From Halanaerobiales bacterium (GTDB lineage: Bacteria > Bacillota > Halanaerobiia > Halanaerobiales > DTU029): 35,059 bases of DNA. Shown in pieces: positions 8,460 through 16,674 of the stretch. The notes beneath the pieces were generated by a model. That model ran no database searches and was not told the origin of the DNA. It saw only the letters and a list, made by a program, of their open reading frames with translations. Position numbers and translations under genes: made by a program. The stretch lies in the NCBI GenBank assembly GCA_022360715.1, contig JAKSCG010000073.1, positions 1-35,059 of the forward strand, written 5' to 3'. Position 1 is the first letter of the stretch. Every line of letters begins with the position of its first letter.

Positions 8460-9104
8460 ATGGAAAATATGATTTATTGGTTTATCTTTTTAATATTTAC
8501 GATTTTAATATCTACGTTTTTACATGAGGTGGGACATGGTCTCAGCGCATCCATAAAAGGTCACCCGGTTAGCACAGGATTTAATCGGGTAGGTGACTAT
8601 AATAAAAGACCCGGTGATGATGACTTCAGGGAAGAACATAAAAAGTATAATAATCCCTGGGATTTTGGTCCTCTTTTAACGTTAATACTAGCAATCGTCT
8701 TTACTTATTTGCTTTTTCAGGTCAGTAATAAGTTTTTGATTTTTCTATTGGGGGGATTAGCATTTACAAATTCTTTTCTTAGGTTAATACCAATGATCAG
8801 ATCCTATTATTATCTGGCAGTAACGGGGAGTTTCGCATTAGAAGATGAAATCAGTATGGGATATTTATGGTACCAAATGTCGGGCATTTTAATCTTTAAA
8901 TATATTCCTTCAATTATTTCGCTTGTCATCTCATTGATCTGTTTAAAATATGTACTAACAATTTTGCCGATAAAAATACTTGAGTTATTTTCAGATAAGT
9001 GGTCGTTTGCAGTGATAAGTTTTGGGGCATTTATAGTATCGATGCCGATCATCAAAGTGTTAGATAAATATATCAGGATAAATTGGGGGATATATACATC
9101 CTAA
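8460..9104 (+). CDS. Membrane-embedded M50-like zinc protease
   Basis: A 214-residue hydrophobic protein with about five to six membrane segments. The first segment contains HEVGH at residues 22-26, inside FLHEVGHGLSASIKGHP, the arrangement of intramembrane M50 or related membrane metalloproteases. The classical second motif (NPDG/LDG) is not seen, so it belongs to a smaller, less characterised subgroup, or the enzyme differs in its third ligand. A hydrophilic, acidic loop (about residues 45-65) follows the first segment. It ends right where a broken methyltransferase frame begins. Confidence 0.7.
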   Translation: MENMIYWFIFLIFTILISTFLHEVGHGLSASIKGHPVSTGFNRVGDYNKRPGDDDFREEHKKYNNPWDFGPLLTLILAIVFTYLLFQVSNKFLIFLLGGLAFTNSFLRLIPMIRSYYYLAVTGSFALEDEISMGYLWYQMSGILIFKYIPSIISLVISLICLKYVLTILPIKILELFSDKWSFAVISFGAFIVSMPIIKVLDKYIRINWGIYTS

Positions 9105-9688
9105 ATGTTTAAAACTTAGGGAAAGATTAGCGCGGCATAAAATGGAATTTGACATAACAAAGAGGTATCTGCTTGAATACATCAAGGGTTTTTCTCGGAT
9201 TTTGGATGTAGGGGCTGGCCCTGGGAGATATTCTATCTTCCTGGCAGAACAGGGCCATGAAGTCTCTTTACTATTTATCGGTTGAAAATATAAAACTTGC
9301 AAGAGAAAAAGCCCAAGAAGCAAAAGTTAAAATCAAGAGATATATTTATGCTGACGCACTTGAACTATCCCACAAAGTATCTGGTAGATTTGATATTGTG
9401 CTTTGTATGGGGCCTTTGTATCATCTAACGGAAAAAGAGGACCGACAATGTGTTATTGTTGAATGTCTGAAAAGGTTGAATCCAGGAGGCTTAATATTCG
9501 TTTCATTTATTTCGGGCTATGCACCGATAATAGATCACATAAAAAATTATCCGGAAAATAGTTGGTTTTAAAGATAATTTATTAGAGTATTTAAAGAATG
9601 GCTTGATTTAATTTATCAGACATCAACTAATCCCTTTACCTGGGCATCATGTGAACATATTTTATATATTGGTGAAAAGGTTAAGTGA
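9105..9688 (+). pseudogene. Frameshifted SAM-dependent methyltransferase
   Basis: Three frames together spell one class I methyltransferase. The first reads RERLARHKMEFDITKRY and then motif I RILDVGAGPGRYSIF up to about 9270. A 2-base loss near 9270-9280 (expected LLDLSVENI, found LLFIG-stop) moves the frame to the piece with DIVLCMGPLYHLTEKE and LNPGG, which ends at TAA 9569-9571. A further shift restores KDNLLEYLKNG, and the tail FTWASCEHILYIGEKVK ends at TGA 9686-9688, with material missing in between. The intact gene at 16674 has the same layout (GPIYHL, motif I with AGTGRY), so this is a decayed member of the same broad group. Confidence 0.85.
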
Positions 9689-9721
9689 TTAGATGGTAAA
9701 TACTTTAATTAGGAGGCAAAT

Positions 9722-10471
9722 ATGTTGCTTAAAGGTATAGGCAATCCTAGTATATCCAAAATAACTGATGGCGTTTATGCTATTATTGATCTCTATCATC
9801 CGGCTGAAGGGGCTGGTACTAATGCAGGTTTTATTATAGATCAAGGCAATGTGGTTGTTATTGATTCCGGTATGTCTGTGGCGTCAGGACAATTTATTTG
9901 GAGCCAAATCCTAAAAATAAACGATAAAATTGATCATGTAACTTTAATTTTAACCCATCATCATTCCGACCATGTATTCGGCATGAGAGTATTTAAAGAA
10001 AAAGGAGCAAAAATCATTGCTCACCAAAAGATTGTGGAACCCCTTAAAATTGGTGGTCGAGGATATAAAGAATTCATTGTAAAGCAGTGCCAAATAACTG
10101 AAGAACAAGGTGATGAAATCTTTGGTGATGTGAGATTTTTTGAACCTGATAAGTTAATTCAAAATGATCTGCGATTGAGAATAGGCGATATGATTTTAGT
10201 TGTATTAGCTACTCCCGGTCATGTGGTAGATGAATTATGTGTCTACCATGCACAGTCCAAGACTCTTTTTGCAGGGGATACAATTTATGAAGGGATGCCT
10301 TTAACAACACGTTTTGGTGGAATAAACGAATGGAAAGAATGGATTGATCAGCTTGACCGATTAAAACAGTTAAAAATCGATACAATCTGTCCCGGTCACG
10401 GAAAGCTTTGTTCCAAAGAAATTATTGATGTAAATATTAACTTTTTAAAACAAAAATGTGATGGGTTATAA
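9722..10471 (+). CDS. Metallo-beta-lactamase-fold hydrolase
   Basis: A 249-residue cytosolic protein. The metal motif HxHxDH is intact as THHHSDH (His79, His81, Asp83, His84). Later ligands are in ATPGHVVDELCVY (His) and TLFAGDTIYEG (Asp), with a final CPGHGK His. The family hydrolyses thioesters, phosphoesters or lactones; the sequence does not say which. ATG 9722 has a good AGGAGG site at 9712-9717. There is a 44-base gap to the next gene. Confidence 0.88.
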   Translation: MLLKGIGNPSISKITDGVYAIIDLYHPAEGAGTNAGFIIDQGNVVVIDSGMSVASGQFIWSQILKINDKIDHVTLILTHHHSDHVFGMRVFKEKGAKIIAHQKIVEPLKIGGRGYKEFIVKQCQITEEQGDEIFGDVRFFEPDKLIQNDLRLRIGDMILVVLATPGHVVDELCVYHAQSKTLFAGDTIYEGMPLTTRFGGINEWKEWIDQLDRLKQLKIDTICPGHGKLCSKEIIDVNINFLKQKCDGL

Positions 10472-10515
10472 CTCTTTAAAGTAATGGGGTGCCGCTTCAA
10501 GAGTGGAGGTAGAGC

Positions 10516-11241
10516 ATGAGTGAAATAATTTCGGTGGCCTTTGAAACAAATGGGAAAGGTTACTTAGGTTATCTTTTGGATCTTCCGGGAGCTTTTGTCA
10601 GAGGGAAGACAATTGATCAAGCTTTATCAAAAGTAGAGCAGGAAGCAATTATATATCAAAAATGGAGAGGTCTCCGACCAAGATACAATTTAAAACCGAA
10701 AGTTGTTCAGATTCATTATTCTTCGCTCATGGTAGAAGATGCAGATTCAGAAATTTTGCTTGATTTCGATAAAGAAAAGATGGAAGAAAAGGAATTTAAT
10801 CAATATATAGAATTAATCAAAAAATCGGGTTTTTCAATATTAACTATCTATAAGAATACGGAGTTAAAAAACTGGCTTGATGAAACAAGGAGAAGAAAGA
10901 CATTCTACGGAGATGTCCCAATAAGTATTCAGAGAATATTTGAACATATTGATTCTGTTCAATATTATTATTTATCAAGAATATCTACAGATATAGAGGA
11001 GAAAAAAGGTTTTTTAGAAAGAAGAGAATATTGTTTAAAAAAGCTTAAAGCAATTTATTTAAGAGAAAATAATAGTAAAATCTATATTACTGATCATGAG
11101 AAATGGACAATTAGAAAAGTTTTAAGGCGCTTTATCTGGCATGATAGAATCCATGCCAAGTCTATGGTTAAAATTTTAAAAAAACAAAAATGGATGGGCT
11201 TAATAGATTGTTATCAAGATCCATTTAATTTCTTTACTTAG
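10516..11241 (+). CDS. HicB-like domain fused to a DinB-like domain
   Basis: A 241-residue soluble protein. Residues 1-55 follow the HicB antitoxin fold (YLGYLLDLPGAFVRGKTIDQAL), which normally pairs with a HicA RNase, but no HicA gene is adjacent. The C-terminal ~110 residues are helical and end with EKWTIRKVLRRFIWHDRIH, which matches DinB/YfiT-type four-helix proteins, with a His (WHDRIH) as candidate metal ligand. DinB-type proteins are often metal-dependent thiol transferases. The role here is unknown. ATG 10516 follows GAGTGGAGG. Confidence 0.72.
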   Translation: MSEIISVAFETNGKGYLGYLLDLPGAFVRGKTIDQALSKVEQEAIIYQKWRGLRPRYNLKPKVVQIHYSSLMVEDADSEILLDFDKEKMEEKEFNQYIELIKKSGFSILTIYKNTELKNWLDETRRRKTFYGDVPISIQRIFEHIDSVQYYYLSRISTDIEEKKGFLERREYCLKKLKAIYLRENNSKIYITDHEKWTIRKVLRRFIWHDRIHAKSMVKILKKQKWMGLIDCYQDPFNFFT

Positions 11242-11272
11242 TTGGTAGAATATTTAAAGGGGGTTGAACAAT

Positions 11273-11827
11273 ATGCATAGTCAAATAAATATTAAAACCC
11301 GTAGGCTTCTATTAAGGGAATTTATAAAAGATGACTTAGCAGCAGTTCAGTCTTATGCATCGGATTCTGAGGTTGTTCGGTATATGGAGTGGGGACCCAA
11401 TTCAGTCGACGAAACAAGAGAGTTTATTAGCAGGGTTATCGCAAACCAGGACGAAAAACCCAGACTTAAATTTGAATTGGCTATCCTAATAGAAAATAAA
11501 TTGATTGGGGCCTGTAATCTGACAATAACTAATGCTACTACCAAGCAGGCCTTTATCGGATATTGTTTTAATAAAACTTATTGGGGAAAGGGCTATGCAA
11601 CAGAAGTGGCAAAAAAATTATTAAACTTTGGGTTTAACCAATTGAAATTACATAGAATTTATGCAACATGTGATGTCGGAAACATAGCTTCTAAAAAGGT
11701 TTTACAGAAGATCGGGATGACAAAAGAGGGGCATTTAAGAGAAAATAAGATTATAAGGGGAGAATGGCGGGATTCATTTTTATTTTCGATCCTGGAACAG
11801 GAATATAATAATATAAAAACTGTTTAA
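11273..11827 (+). CDS. GNAT acetyltransferase, RimJ/RimL type
   Basis: A 184-residue acetyltransferase. It opens with TRRLLLREF, and the acetyl-CoA loop is represented by YWGKGYATEVAKKLL. HRIYATCDVGNIASKKVL followed by GMTKEGHLRE is the classic end of RimJ/RimL-like enzymes. It would acetylate an N-terminal amine or a small molecule. ATG 11273 is at a good distance from AAAGGGGG; TTG 11264 in the same frame sits too close. An intrinsic terminator follows directly, so this gene ends a transcript. Confidence 0.9.
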   Translation: MHSQINIKTRRLLLREFIKDDLAAVQSYASDSEVVRYMEWGPNSVDETREFISRVIANQDEKPRLKFELAILIENKLIGACNLTITNATTKQAFIGYCFNKTYWGKGYATEVAKKLLNFGFNQLKLHRIYATCDVGNIASKKVLQKIGMTKEGHLRENKIIRGEWRDSFLFSILEQEYNNIKTV

Positions 11828-11835
11828 TTTAAGGC

Positions 11836-11868
11836 AAAAAGATGGAGTAAACCCCATCTTTTTACTTT
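11836..11868 (+). terminator. Intrinsic terminator after the GNAT gene
   Basis: AAAAAGATGG (11836-11845) and CCATCTTTTT (11854-11863) form a 10-bp perfect stem with an 8-base loop. The T run is at its 3' end, and the A run at its 5' end makes it potentially bidirectional. Confidence 0.85.
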
Positions 11869-11906
11869 TGGCTAATAAAAAAGTACAGAACATGTTATAG
11901 AGAAGA

Positions 11907-11930
11907 ACTATTTCTTTAAAAAGGAATAGT
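11907..11930. repeat. Inverted repeat in the gap 11864-12125
   Basis: ACTATTTCTT (11907-11916) and AAGGAATAGT (11921-11930) form a 10-bp stem (one G-T pair) with a TAAA loop and no T run, so it is not a terminator. The rest of the ~260-base gap before the flavoprotein gene is AT-rich. It has only an 18-codon open frame near 11981 with a good ribosome site (AGGAG) that I do not regard as a proven gene. Confidence 0.5.
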
Positions 11931-12125
11931 GTATTGTTTGGAGAAGTTATTAATTAATCTAATAAAGCAGGAGAACAATTATGGATGATCAAATATTGTC
12001 CGGCATTTATGTATTATATTGCCATTTAATAATATAATAGAAATGGATACAGCTAATTGGATTAATTAACAAGAAAGCCTGGTAAGAAAAAGGATATTGA
12101 ATGAATATAAAAAGGGGTATGCGCG

Positions 12126-13190
12126 ATGTACGACATTGCAGTCATTGGAGCCGGGCCAGCCGGAGCGACTTTGGCAAGACTTATTGGGAAGAAATATAAG
12201 GTCTTACTTTTAGAGCGCAGAGAACTGCTTAATCCTGGGGATAGCTCTTGGGAAAAGACTTGTGGCGGATTAATTGCACCAGACGCCCAACAAGTACTGG
12301 CTCAACTTGGTTTAGGAGTACCTGGAAAAGTATTAGTTGGTCCGCAACTATTTACCGTCCGGACAATTGATATTCAGAATAACATTGAGCGGTATTATCA
12401 AAGAAATTACATAAATATTGTCCGGGAACGATTTGATTGTTGGTTAGTCTCACTTCTTCCATCAGCGGTTGATCTGCGTTGTGGGGCCTTATTTAAGCGA
12501 TATTTTATTAAGAATAACTGTTTTAACATAGAATACAAACTTAAAGGAAAGGAATATGCTGAAAAAGCAAAGTATTTGGTGGGGGCTGACGGGGCATTCT
12601 CAACTATACGCCGACAAATAGTTCCAGCATTTTTTCAACCAAAATATATTGCTGTGCAAGAGTGGTTCAAGACCAGTAAAACTCAACCCTATTTTTCAGC
12701 CATATTTGATCGGGAAATAACTGATTTCTATTCCTGGACAATTCCCAAAGAAGATTGTATACTGGTCGGAACGGCAATTCCAGTGCAAGGGAGTCTAAAT
12801 CGGAAGTATAATCTTTTCAAAGAAAGGTTAATTAAGCGCGGATTTGAGTTGCAAAGGAGTATCAAAAAAAAGGGGGCTTTTTTACAAAGGCCGCAGAACA
12901 TTAAACAAATATTTCTCGGAAATGGTAACATTACCTTGATCGGTGAGGCGGCGGGATGGATTAGCCCGACATCGGCCGAAGGATTTAGTTATGCTTTTCA
13001 TAGTGCAGTTGCCTTAAGTCAAAGTATTGAGCAAAATCCGGAAAATCTAATCCAGGAATATATCAAGAAGACGAGAAGGTTAAGATTGAATATTATCCAG
13101 AAAAATATGAAATTACCGTTCATGTATAAGCAGTTTTTAAGAAAAGTGGTGATGAAGTCGGGATTGTTAAGTATGGATATTAAAAAATAG
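12126..13190 (+). CDS. Geranylgeranyl-reductase-family FAD-dependent oxidoreductase
   Basis: A 354-residue flavoprotein. Residues 4-13 are the Rossmann FAD motif VIGAGPAG. CGGLIAPDAQ (about residues 47-56) is the characteristic CGG element of the geranylgeranyl reductase family, VGADGAFSTIRR is the mid-chain GD-like motif, and ITLIGEAAGWISPTSAEGF is the C-terminal FAD-binding motif. The family reduces isoprenoid double bonds or oxidises small aromatic or halogenated substrates; the substrate here is unknown. A GGGG element lies before ATG 12126. No isoprenoid gene is near. It ends 28 bases before the next gene. Confidence 0.87.
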   Translation: MYDIAVIGAGPAGATLARLIGKKYKVLLLERRELLNPGDSSWEKTCGGLIAPDAQQVLAQLGLGVPGKVLVGPQLFTVRTIDIQNNIERYYQRNYINIVRERFDCWLVSLLPSAVDLRCGALFKRYFIKNNCFNIEYKLKGKEYAEKAKYLVGADGAFSTIRRQIVPAFFQPKYIAVQEWFKTSKTQPYFSAIFDREITDFYSWTIPKEDCILVGTAIPVQGSLNRKYNLFKERLIKRGFELQRSIKKKGAFLQRPQNIKQIFLGNGNITLIGEAAGWISPTSAEGFSYAFHSAVALSQSIEQNPENLIQEYIKKTRRLRLNIIQKNMKLPFMYKQFLRKVVMKSGLLSMDIKK

Positions 13191-13218
13191 ATTTAAATAT
13201 ATTTTAGGGGGAATAAAG

Positions 13219-14133
13219 ATGGAACGAAAAAAAGCAATATTAGGCTGGGTAGGGGTAGTAATTACGGTGCTTTTTTCAAGTTTCTGGGCTTATTGGGGAG
13301 CATTTGAAAATTTCCATGAAGGTTGGTACTCTACTTCACTTTGGGAAAATATTTCTATGTTTTTGTTTCAATATATGTTATTGCCGATTATTTTTATTGG
13401 CTCAGCTTTAATTGCCTTGAAATGGAAAAAAATAGGATTACTAGTCTATTTGCTGTTAGGTGTTTTTTGTCTTTGGTTTTTTGCCGGGGCCAATTTTAGT
13501 CTGCTCGGATTCCTAATTATCCTCCCTTTTGCCGCTTTAGCACTAACTTACTATTTTGGCGAACCTTATCCCCAAAAATGGGCCAAAAGGTTAATAAGCT
13601 TTATTCCGTTAATTATTGTCTTGGCAATCTCCATTCCGCAAGGAATTAAGGTTTCAAATAGAATTAATGATTACAACTTCGGGATGAGAATTATTGAAGG
13701 AAACGATCTTACCCTGGCCTGGGCACCAAGGGGACCAGGTTGGCCGGATCAAGGGACATCCTGGCATGAAGCTCAAGAGATATGTAAGTATTTATCGGAG
13801 GATGGGCTGCTTGTGATGGAAACAGAGCAAAACATCTGGCGTTTACCAACAGTTGACGAAGCAGTCCGGTCAATGATGCTTCATGGTCAAAACGCCGGAG
13901 GGTTATGGGATGAAGGAGAAGAGAAGGCAAGATACGAGCAAACACCGGATAAAGAATCTCCTTTATGGGATGTTCATTCTAAAGTTATTTATTATTGGAC
14001 TGCCGATACCTCAACCAAGGAAGAACAAAAGGCTTATATTATAGTCTACCACGGGGGTGTATTTAAAAGGACAAAGACAAATCGGCAAGGTTATTTAAGT
14101 TTTAGAGCTGTTAAGGGGATTGGCAGTTTCTAA
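13219..14133 (+). CDS. Membrane protein with C-terminal DUF1566 domain
   Basis: A 304-residue protein. The first ~145 residues carry four to five membrane segments. The remainder has the DUF1566 pattern: TLAWAPRGPGWPDQGTSW, WRLPTVDEAVRSM, a WTADTS segment and a final SFRAVKG. DUF1566 domains usually sit outside the cytoplasm and are distantly like lectin or sulfatase-modifying folds; the function is unknown. ATG 13219 follows AGGGGGAATAAAG. It is followed after 18 bases by the nucleotidyltransferase gene with its own AGGGGG site. Confidence 0.78.
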   Translation: MERKKAILGWVGVVITVLFSSFWAYWGAFENFHEGWYSTSLWENISMFLFQYMLLPIIFIGSALIALKWKKIGLLVYLLLGVFCLWFFAGANFSLLGFLIILPFAALALTYYFGEPYPQKWAKRLISFIPLIIVLAISIPQGIKVSNRINDYNFGMRIIEGNDLTLAWAPRGPGWPDQGTSWHEAQEICKYLSEDGLLVMETEQNIWRLPTVDEAVRSMMLHGQNAGGLWDEGEEKARYEQTPDKESPLWDVHSKVIYYWTADTSTKEEQKAYIIVYHGGVFKRTKTNRQGYLSFRAVKGIGSF

Positions 14134-14151
14134 ATAAAAAGGGGGACAGAG

Positions 14152-14925
14152 ATGGTTAAGGACTTGGCGGAGCTTGTGGCCAAACTTAAAAATAATGCTA
14201 AAGTAATTAGTATTATTGAATATGGGAGTAGGAGTTTTGAGCACTCGTCTGCTGATGGTGACTATGATATTTTTGTGATAGTGGAAAAGAGGCTCTATGC
14301 AATCGAGAGTTTGCATTTTTATGTTAATGGTATTCCGGTTGACTTAAATATTCGGATAATAGAGGACTTAAAGGCTGAAAAACCATTATCATTCATTGAT
14401 TTTTCTATTTTTGAGGGAAGAATTATCTATGATAAAAACAATACGGTGGCTAATCTGCTGAGGGAAAACAAGATAAAGTGGAAAAATAAACAGGAACAAC
14501 TACCTGAACTTGAGATTGTATTTGAACGGTTTAGTAAAAAACATGTCTTAGATAAAGTGAAGGGAAGGCTTGATTCTAATCCGCTTTTATGTCATTTGTT
14601 GCTTAATACCAATATCTATTGGCTGCTACATTCATATTTTAGATTTAATGGCCTGGTTTATCCCGGTGAGAAGACAGCGCTTAATTATATAAGAGAAAAG
14701 GAACCGCTTATTTACCAAGAAATAGCGGAGTTTTACCAAAAAAATGCTTTAGTAGATAAGGTGAAGATTACTGAAAAGCTAAGTGATTTAATTTTGAAAA
14801 ATGTAGGTGGTCTTTGGCAGCAAAATGAAATAATTGCCTTTGGGGTGAACAATCAGGTCAAGAACTTGTCGGAGAAGGGTAAAAAAGTCTATGATATTTT
14901 ACTAAAGGAATGCAACTGCATATAA
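14152..14925 (+). CDS. Nucleotidyltransferase-fold (pol beta-like) protein
   Basis: A 257-residue soluble protein. Near the N-terminus YGSRSFEHSSADGDYDIF gives Gly25-Ser26 and the two metal-binding acids Asp37 and Asp39, the GS-x10-DxD pattern of the nucleotidyltransferase superfamily (aminoglycoside adenylyltransferases, MNT toxins and others). The C-terminal ~130 residues are helical. The target is unknown: it could modify a small molecule, RNA or a protein. No HEPN partner is adjacent. Confidence 0.78.
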   Translation: MVKDLAELVAKLKNNAKVISIIEYGSRSFEHSSADGDYDIFVIVEKRLYAIESLHFYVNGIPVDLNIRIIEDLKAEKPLSFIDFSIFEGRIIYDKNNTVANLLRENKIKWKNKQEQLPELEIVFERFSKKHVLDKVKGRLDSNPLLCHLLLNTNIYWLLHSYFRFNGLVYPGEKTALNYIREKEPLIYQEIAEFYQKNALVDKVKITEKLSDLILKNVGGLWQQNEIIAFGVNNQVKNLSEKGKKVYDILLKECNCI

Positions 14926-15101
14926 TCCTAGGTGTTTCCAATATGTAAAAGAGTAGCTAATCGGCGGGACAGGCCTAATTTAGAATGGGCTTTGGGTCAG
15001 ATCTGCTTAGGAGGAGAATATGAAACAATTTTTATGAACTCACAGTGATTACTACCTTTGGCTTTTACAGAATCTGTTATTAGTTATGGAGGAAGTATGC
15101 T
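14926..15101 (+). other. Gap with possible coding remnant before plsY
   Basis: One frame, open from 14932 to TGA 15046-15048, would give ~38 residues (ending GGEYETIFMNSQ) without a ribosome site. A 5-codon frame MKQFL-stop at 15020-15037 has a good AGGAGG site but no supporting context. I see no regulatory structure. Confidence 0.25.
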
Positions 15102-15701
15102 ATGTTTAGAGCGGTAATTGTAGTTCTAATTGCTTTTTGGATCGGCGCCATCCCCTTTGGCTATATTATTGCAAAAAAATCAAAAGGGATTAATATCCAG
15201 GAATATGGTAGCGGAAACATAGGTTCAACTAATGTCAGAAGGGTTGTTGGTAAAAAAGAAGCGCTACAAACCCAGGTATTGGATATAGGCAAAGGATTAT
15301 TGCCCACACTTGTTGTGATGCAATTGGAAGGGAATAACTGGCTCACTACTGGAGCTGATCAGCTAATATTACTGGTTGCTTTTGCCACAATATTAGGTCA
15401 TGATTTTACTCCGTTCTTAAGGTTTAAAGGAGGAAAAGGAGTAAATACAACTGTAGGGGCATGCTTAGTAGTTGCACCAATAGCTACAATCATTGCGACA
15501 ATAATCTATTATGTTGGTAAAAAGCTTGGTAAGCATGTTTCGGTCGGTTCTTTGTTAATTGCCATTTCATTGCCCCTGCTTTACTTTCTGCAACATGGCT
15601 CCACCAATACTTTTTTCTTCCTGGTAGGCGCAGGTTTTTTAATAGTACTTCGACATAAAAGTAATATCAGCAGGTTAATTGCCGGTAGAGAGAACCAATA
15701 G
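15102..15701 (+). CDS. plsY: Acyl-phosphate:glycerol-3-phosphate acyltransferase
   Basis: A 199-residue membrane enzyme that moves an acyl group from acyl-phosphate to glycerol-3-phosphate, the first step of phospholipid synthesis in most Gram-positive bacteria. The three loop motifs are intact: YGSGNIGSTNVRR (about residues 35-47), FKGGKGVNTTVG, and the C-terminal RHKSNISRLIAG. About five membrane segments, the usual number. ATG 15102 follows GGAGGAAG. This may be a second PlsY copy, as its neighbours are not lipid genes. The next gene's real start lies 52 bases beyond its stop. Confidence 0.92.
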   Translation: MFRAVIVVLIAFWIGAIPFGYIIAKKSKGINIQEYGSGNIGSTNVRRVVGKKEALQTQVLDIGKGLLPTLVVMQLEGNNWLTTGADQLILLVAFATILGHDFTPFLRFKGGKGVNTTVGACLVVAPIATIIATIIYYVGKKLGKHVSVGSLLIAISLPLLYFLQHGSTNTFFFLVGAGFLIVLRHKSNISRLIAGRENQ

Positions 15702-15753
15702 CTATTGTTTACTTGCTGATATTAGGGATTATAGCAGGGGTAGGGGGTTGGTG

Positions 15754-16674
15754 ATGAATAGATTTTTGATCGGACAATATGGTAAATATGATCAGGACAA
15801 GCAGAAGAGAGATTTTAGAGCGGGATTTTTTGGGGTGGAGGCCTGTTTATTCAAAAGCGAAAAAGATATTGAGCTTTTACTATCTGAATCAAGGAAAAGG
15901 GATTTTCAACTGGCTGTTCATTTTCCTTTACGCAATAAGGGGTGGAAATTAAGAGATGTACAGTTTATGTCAAAAGATATCAATTGTAAGAAATATGCAT
16001 ATGAGCAGATCGAAGCTGAGTTAAAATATTTGAGTAAGATCAGACCAAAATATATCTTGTTTCATTATCCAAAACCCGTATTGCTGGATGGAGAAGTAGA
16101 CTGGAGCAAGTGGCGATTTGCTGATCCAACAGAGTATTATTATGACCATGAGTATTCCTATCAAGAATTTTTAAAGCAAAGTGAAGAGCTATTTAGGTGG
16201 TTAACGGAAAAGAGTAATAGATATAATTTCACGCCGGTCTTAGAATTTGATGCCCTCAATAGCTATATTTATGAAAAAAGTGGACTTTGCGATTTGTTGG
16301 AAAGATACTCCAGAATGCGAATATGCCTGGATATAGCCAGATTACATTTGCAGAATAAATTAGATGGAAATTTTGACGGTTATGCACTTGCCCAAAAATA
16401 TGCCAAGTATGCAGAGGTAATTCATTTGTCAAACCTTAGAGTAAAGGATAATTTATTTAATAATCATTATCCGGCATTAAGACGGTTAAAACCGGAGCAA
16501 GGTTGGGCCGATATTGCAAAGTACATAAGCATAATCAAAGGAGAAAACAATCAATTTAAGGTATTATTTGAGCATAGATCAGAGCTGATTAGTGAGCAAG
16601 AACTTAATTACTGTTATCAGTGGATAAGTGAACTGGTCAGTAGTAATAGAGGATTGGAGGAGGAAAAATACTGA
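15754..16674 (+). CDS. Sugar-phosphate isomerase/AP-endonuclease-like TIM barrel protein
   Basis: About 306 residues of alternating beta strands and helices: LAVHFPLRNKG, YILFHYPKPV, TPVLEFDALN, RICLDIARLHLQ, AEVIHLSNLRV and KVLFEHRSE, as in the xylose-isomerase-like TIM barrel superfamily (AP endonuclease family 2). Candidate metal ligands are the Glu in VLEFD, the Asp in CLDIAR, the His in VIHLSN and the Glu in LFEHRS. No substrate can be assigned. ATG 15754 follows GTAGGGGG; the longer open frame upstream overlaps plsY and is not used. It overlaps the next gene by one base (ATGA). Confidence 0.75.
   Translation: MNRFLIGQYGKYDQDKQKRDFRAGFFGVEACLFKSEKDIELLLSESRKRDFQLAVHFPLRNKGWKLRDVQFMSKDINCKKYAYEQIEAELKYLSKIRPKYILFHYPKPVLLDGEVDWSKWRFADPTEYYYDHEYSYQEFLKQSEELFRWLTEKSNRYNFTPVLEFDALNSYIYEKSGLCDLLERYSRMRICLDIARLHLQNKLDGNFDGYALAQKYAKYAEVIHLSNLRVKDNLFNNHYPALRRLKPEQGWADIAKYISIIKGENNQFKVLFEHRSELISEQELNYCYQWISELVSSNRGLEEEKY

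Noticed and set aside
11981..12037. 18-codon frame with AGGAG site before the flavoprotein gene
   Set aside because: Too short, no recognisable features, no conservation evidence.
15020..15037. Five-codon frame MKQFL with a strong ribosome site before plsY as a leader peptide
   Set aside because: No attenuator stems, no repeated regulatory codons and no terminator follow; probably chance or leftover of a lost gene.
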